A stretch of 64,000 nucleotides of DNA. Origin: Didymodactylos carnosus (Eukaryota > Rotifera > Eurotatoria > Philodinida > Philodinidae). Of this stretch, positions 61,001-64,000 are shown piece after piece (within the stretch, counting starts at the first letter, position 1; every line of letters begins with the position of its first letter). The stretch is from the NCBI GenBank assembly GCA_905250885.1, contig CAJNOQ010000176.1:1-64000 (forward strand), in the 5' to 3' direction. A program made the position numbers and the translations under genes. The notes beneath the pieces were generated by a model. The model made no database searches, was not told where the DNA came from, and saw only the letters and a program-made list of their open reading frames with translations.

Positions 61001-63666
61001 TACAGAGAACTATTTTCAGAATTCCAACCGTAAGCAGCGTGAGCCACAATGTGACTGACGTGATTCACGTCGCGAAAAGACTGTTTCCTGCAATTGCTCT
61101 AAGGATTTAAACTGGATCAAGAGGTACGAGCGAATGTAAGAGCCACCAGTGTAAGAGTCCGCCCAAGAGTGATCGTGAAGTTGGATGCGGTTTCCAGCTG
61201 ACTGTGAGAAAACCATGATCCCGAATCTTATTTCGCGAGTCTTACCCATGATCACGGAACACGATCTTGCATGAAAGTTGAACTTGGGGCTTTTGCGTGT
61301 TCCAAAACCTTTGTCTTTCGACGCCAACGAAAACGCTGCCACATGTGGTTATCGTCTACGTATTTTAGAAAAAGTTCATGATTTAGCGGATTTTTTACAA
61401 GCTTCAAACCCTAATTTAAATCAAAACAACTTGAGGCGTACAGTGAAATTTATTGTTCCTATTCAACTCAAGATGAATCCATAACTACTTTTGTAGGGAA
61501 TAGTCGGTAGAAGTCTCACGATCTTTTCACAATATCTTGATTTCTAGTGAGTAAGAATGAACGAAAGTTATCGAATCAAACCAGTAACTCTCTGTTCGAG
61601 AAGTGAAATTATGTAGCGAAATTCTGACATTTTGTTTATCTTACAGTTTTTTTAACAAAAAAACAGTCGGAGCTGCGCAAAGTCTAGAGTTGTAGCACAA
61701 ATTTTTCTGATTCGAACGAGATGTCTCCCGACTTCATACGGTCTTTCGTTTTAAAAATACAAAGAAAATACTAAATCCTTTTTTCTAACTTTATTTCAAA
61801 AACATAGCTAGAAGTTAAAAATCAACATATTGTAAAAGCAACATGAAATCGACTACGATGCTTATTTTATACAAAAACTTGCAACGAAGATAGAATGTTC
61901 AAACGCTATCAAGTGAGATCATTTGCATTCTGCATTCTTATAACCTTCAACTTCTAGTTGATCCCTGTTAATTTTACAAGAATACGAACAAACAAACATT
62001 TGTCTTATTGTATTCTCAAATGTTTGTGATTTCATCCCAACGAATGTTACTCACATGTTGGAAAGCCTTGAACATCAAGTTTAATAGTGAGTCATATTCT
62101 GATGTGATATCACTTGTACTTGATACAATGTCGCAAAAAATGATATATACACGTTTCTACTGATTGAAAGACAGAAATTTATCATAAGACTTACTAAAAA
62201 ACGGGACAACATTTTCCCACAGTAGCTCATCTTACATTAAACACTTTTATCTATTATTGTTTGAAAGTTTAACATTTAACAAATATTTTCAATCTACAAT
62301 AAAATGTATTTTATGTTAAACAATGGAGAAAATATTGCTGTACAAAAATATCATCTTAAGTACTAAGACTTATGCAAATAGTATATATTCAACAAAAGTT
62401 ACATGAAATGTAGAAATTTGATAGAATAAAACAACATATTTCTTCGCTCATTGCCTATCGAAATCAAAGTTTTGTCCGGGAATAGATTAACCGTATGTTT
62501 CAAAAATAGTTATGAAGGCGATATCTTTTGTAACGATCAGTACTTCTTTTAAATGTATTTCAAAAACAAATTTTTCATGTGCAGCAAAGGTATTTTCTAA
62601 GTTAAATTACACAAAGACTTTTTTGACTAGCCTAATGAAAAGAGTATGGTTTCAAATTCTTAAACATCCAGTTTCGTGAAACTTTAGTCCACTGTGTGTC
62701 TAAGAGAATGGCTGCTCGTTCGTGACCACGAACGAGCAGCATTTCTATACTCGTGCAAGTCTACAACCCATTTTTTGCATGAGCATCCCAAAACGTCTTT
62801 ATAGACGAGTTTTATTTGATGCCTGCGTTTTTCTATCGGGAAAAGTCGTTACGGCAAACACTTCGAAACTCTTTTCATCCTCAACTGAAATCGGGAATTT
62901 ATTCTGAAATAGTTAAAAAAGATTTGTTCATCCTTCTTTATCTACTGTAACGATATAACGATTTCAATGGAAAAGGTTTAATTTATGCGTTCATAACGAA
63001 AAAAATATTATAAATTAAAAATTTAATTAATTTATTGTGTTTTATAAAAGAAAATAAAGTATGAGGAAACGTAATGAATTATGTAGAAAAGTATTAAACA
63101 GATCAATAAGAGTGGAAGGTATATAAACGCACAAAAATAGATCATGTACTTCTAGCTAGATTTAGTAAACGTTGAATATTCGAAGAATAGATTGCCGTTT
63201 CTGTTAAACCAGTTTTTTTTGTAAAAAGACAATTTAAATTTGCTTAGCTCGCAAAATTGTAGAAAACGGTAGTTTCTACTAATTCCTCTCATAAAATCAA
63301 AGATTTCTGCATCTCTTTGCTTAAAACTGCGATTTGACGTTACGCATCCATTTTGGCTGTTGGAAAATAACTTCGAAAATTTGGAGAAAAATATTGTAAG
63401 AGTCCACGAAGATTCTGAGTAGAGAAATATTCAGGTCGTTACGCTATAGACTAGGAGTTAAGACCCCCGCAAGTAGAATTTATGTCGTTGTGACGGTACT
63501 GGTGCGAGTGTTACAAGACTCCGGAAAAAGATAATAGAGAGAAAGAAGAAAGAAAAACGAATTGAGCTAATTAATTAGAAACAGGTTTAAATCGATTTTC
63601 ATAATTAAAAAAACAACTTAGACAACTTTCACGAGAAAACAGATTCATATTGGTTTTTTAGATTTT
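52049..63666. other. Long gene-free AT-rich stretch
   Basis: I find no convincing gene, tRNA or array. Homopolymers, TA runs (59957-59970, 60108-60121) and an AC run (55438-55450) are scattered through it. A GC-richer patch at 60940-61500 has frames on both strands (61016-61342 minus, 61278-61484 plus) without family features. A phrase GATGAARTCAGAAGTGGG occurs at 58795 and 59824. A perfect hairpin is listed separately. Confidence 0.45.
62711..62740. repeat. Perfect 14-bp stem hairpin
   Basis: GCTGCTCGTTCGTG, loop AC, CACGAACGAGCAGC. A GC-rich perfect palindrome in AT-rich DNA. Confidence 0.85.
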
Positions 63667-64000
63667 TAACGGGTGTTCCAGAATAAATTGCACTAAATCT
63701 TAGTGCATTTTTCTGCCATTTCTTATTTTTAAAAAGTTTCCTTTATATGTCAAACGACAGACAATTTAATTCTCTACAAGATTGTATATTTATTTTTAAG
63801 GTTCATTTTTAGCATTTGGTATAATAACTCTAACAAGAAAAGTTCCGAATTTTTGAACTGCATGTTCAAAAAATCAATTTTTAACAAAACCAGCTATACC
63901 GAAAAATTCAGTAAGGAATTTTCTACAATATGATGGTTTTTTTAATGAGAAATAATGATTTTTTAGATGAAATCGGAGCGAAAAAGAGTCTTTGAAAAAG
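63667..64000. mobile_element. TA-flanked long-TIR element, copy 2 (cut by window end)
   Basis: It starts TAACGGGTGTTCCAG and follows 3354-3710 in the same orientation through the arm (GACAATTTAATTCTCTACAA, ATTGTATATTTATTTTTAAG, ATAACTCTAACAAGA) into the centre (TACCGAAAAATTCAG, GATGAAATCGGAGCGAAAAA). Similarity is about 80-85% by eye, with one internal deletion or insertion relative to copy 1. The right arm lies beyond the window. Confidence 0.85.

Noticed and set aside
1-64000. tRNA, rRNA, CRISPR or telomeric arrays
   Set aside because: Looked for on both strands by eye; none with convincing structure. A covariance-model scan would be decisive for RNAs.

Overview
The window reads as a nuclear segment of a small, AT-rich metazoan genome. 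Genes have short introns (about 60-400 bp) with ordinary GT/AG ends, coding and non-coding sequence are both A/T-biased, and the recognisable proteins are animal-type: a long-chain acyl-CoA synthetase, a C/EBP-like bZIP factor, an FMRFamide-receptor-like GPCR and TRMT10C, the methyltransferase subunit of mitochondrial RNase P. A bdelloid rotifer would fit the GPCR style and the base composition, but that is an inference. No gene here is diagnostic of a phylum.

Layout. 1-6.6 kb: no gene; a perfect-armed inverted-repeat element (1-683) and a TA-flanked one (3354-4148). 6.67-7.70 kb (+): three-exon secreted, prohormone-like protein. 8.49-10.74 kb (-): five-exon acyl-CoA synthetase. 12.43-12.97 kb (-): single-exon, single-pass membrane protein of unknown function. 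13.3-16.2 kb: nested inverted-repeat elements. 16.58-17.37 kb (-): bZIP factor with an unresolved frame break near its 5' part. 18-27 kb: dense non-autonomous DNA elements, including a hAT-type element with a clean 8-bp target-site duplication, a 98-bp perfect palindrome, and an assembly gap next to a run of 89 C. 27.97-29.64 kb (+): 3' part of an unrecognised Asn/Ser-rich protein. 29.6-39.5 kb: AT-rich sequence with little structure except one hairpin element and a relic of a GPCR exon. 39.48-41.65 kb (+): five-exon GPCR. 42.5-47.6 kb: hairpin elements and iterated repeats. 48.03-50.24 kb (-): four-exon TRMT10C whose second intron has been expanded by a 580-bp element. 51.5-52.05 kb: foldback-like element with a 9-bp flanking repeat. 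52-63.7 kb: no recognised gene. 63.67 kb to the end: start of a second copy of the 3.4-kb element.

The genes do not form a pathway and look like unrelated neighbours. The most notable feature is the number and variety of inverted-repeat (foldback/MITE-like) elements. Several share one design with different sequences: each arm is built from many copies of a short word private to that element (CAGGC at 18.4 kb, CCGG/ACCGG at 25.5 kb, GGCACYGG at 48.6 kb, CGAAAGTG-type at 51.5 kb). No transposase gene is recognisable in the window, so any mobilising enzyme would have to be elsewhere.
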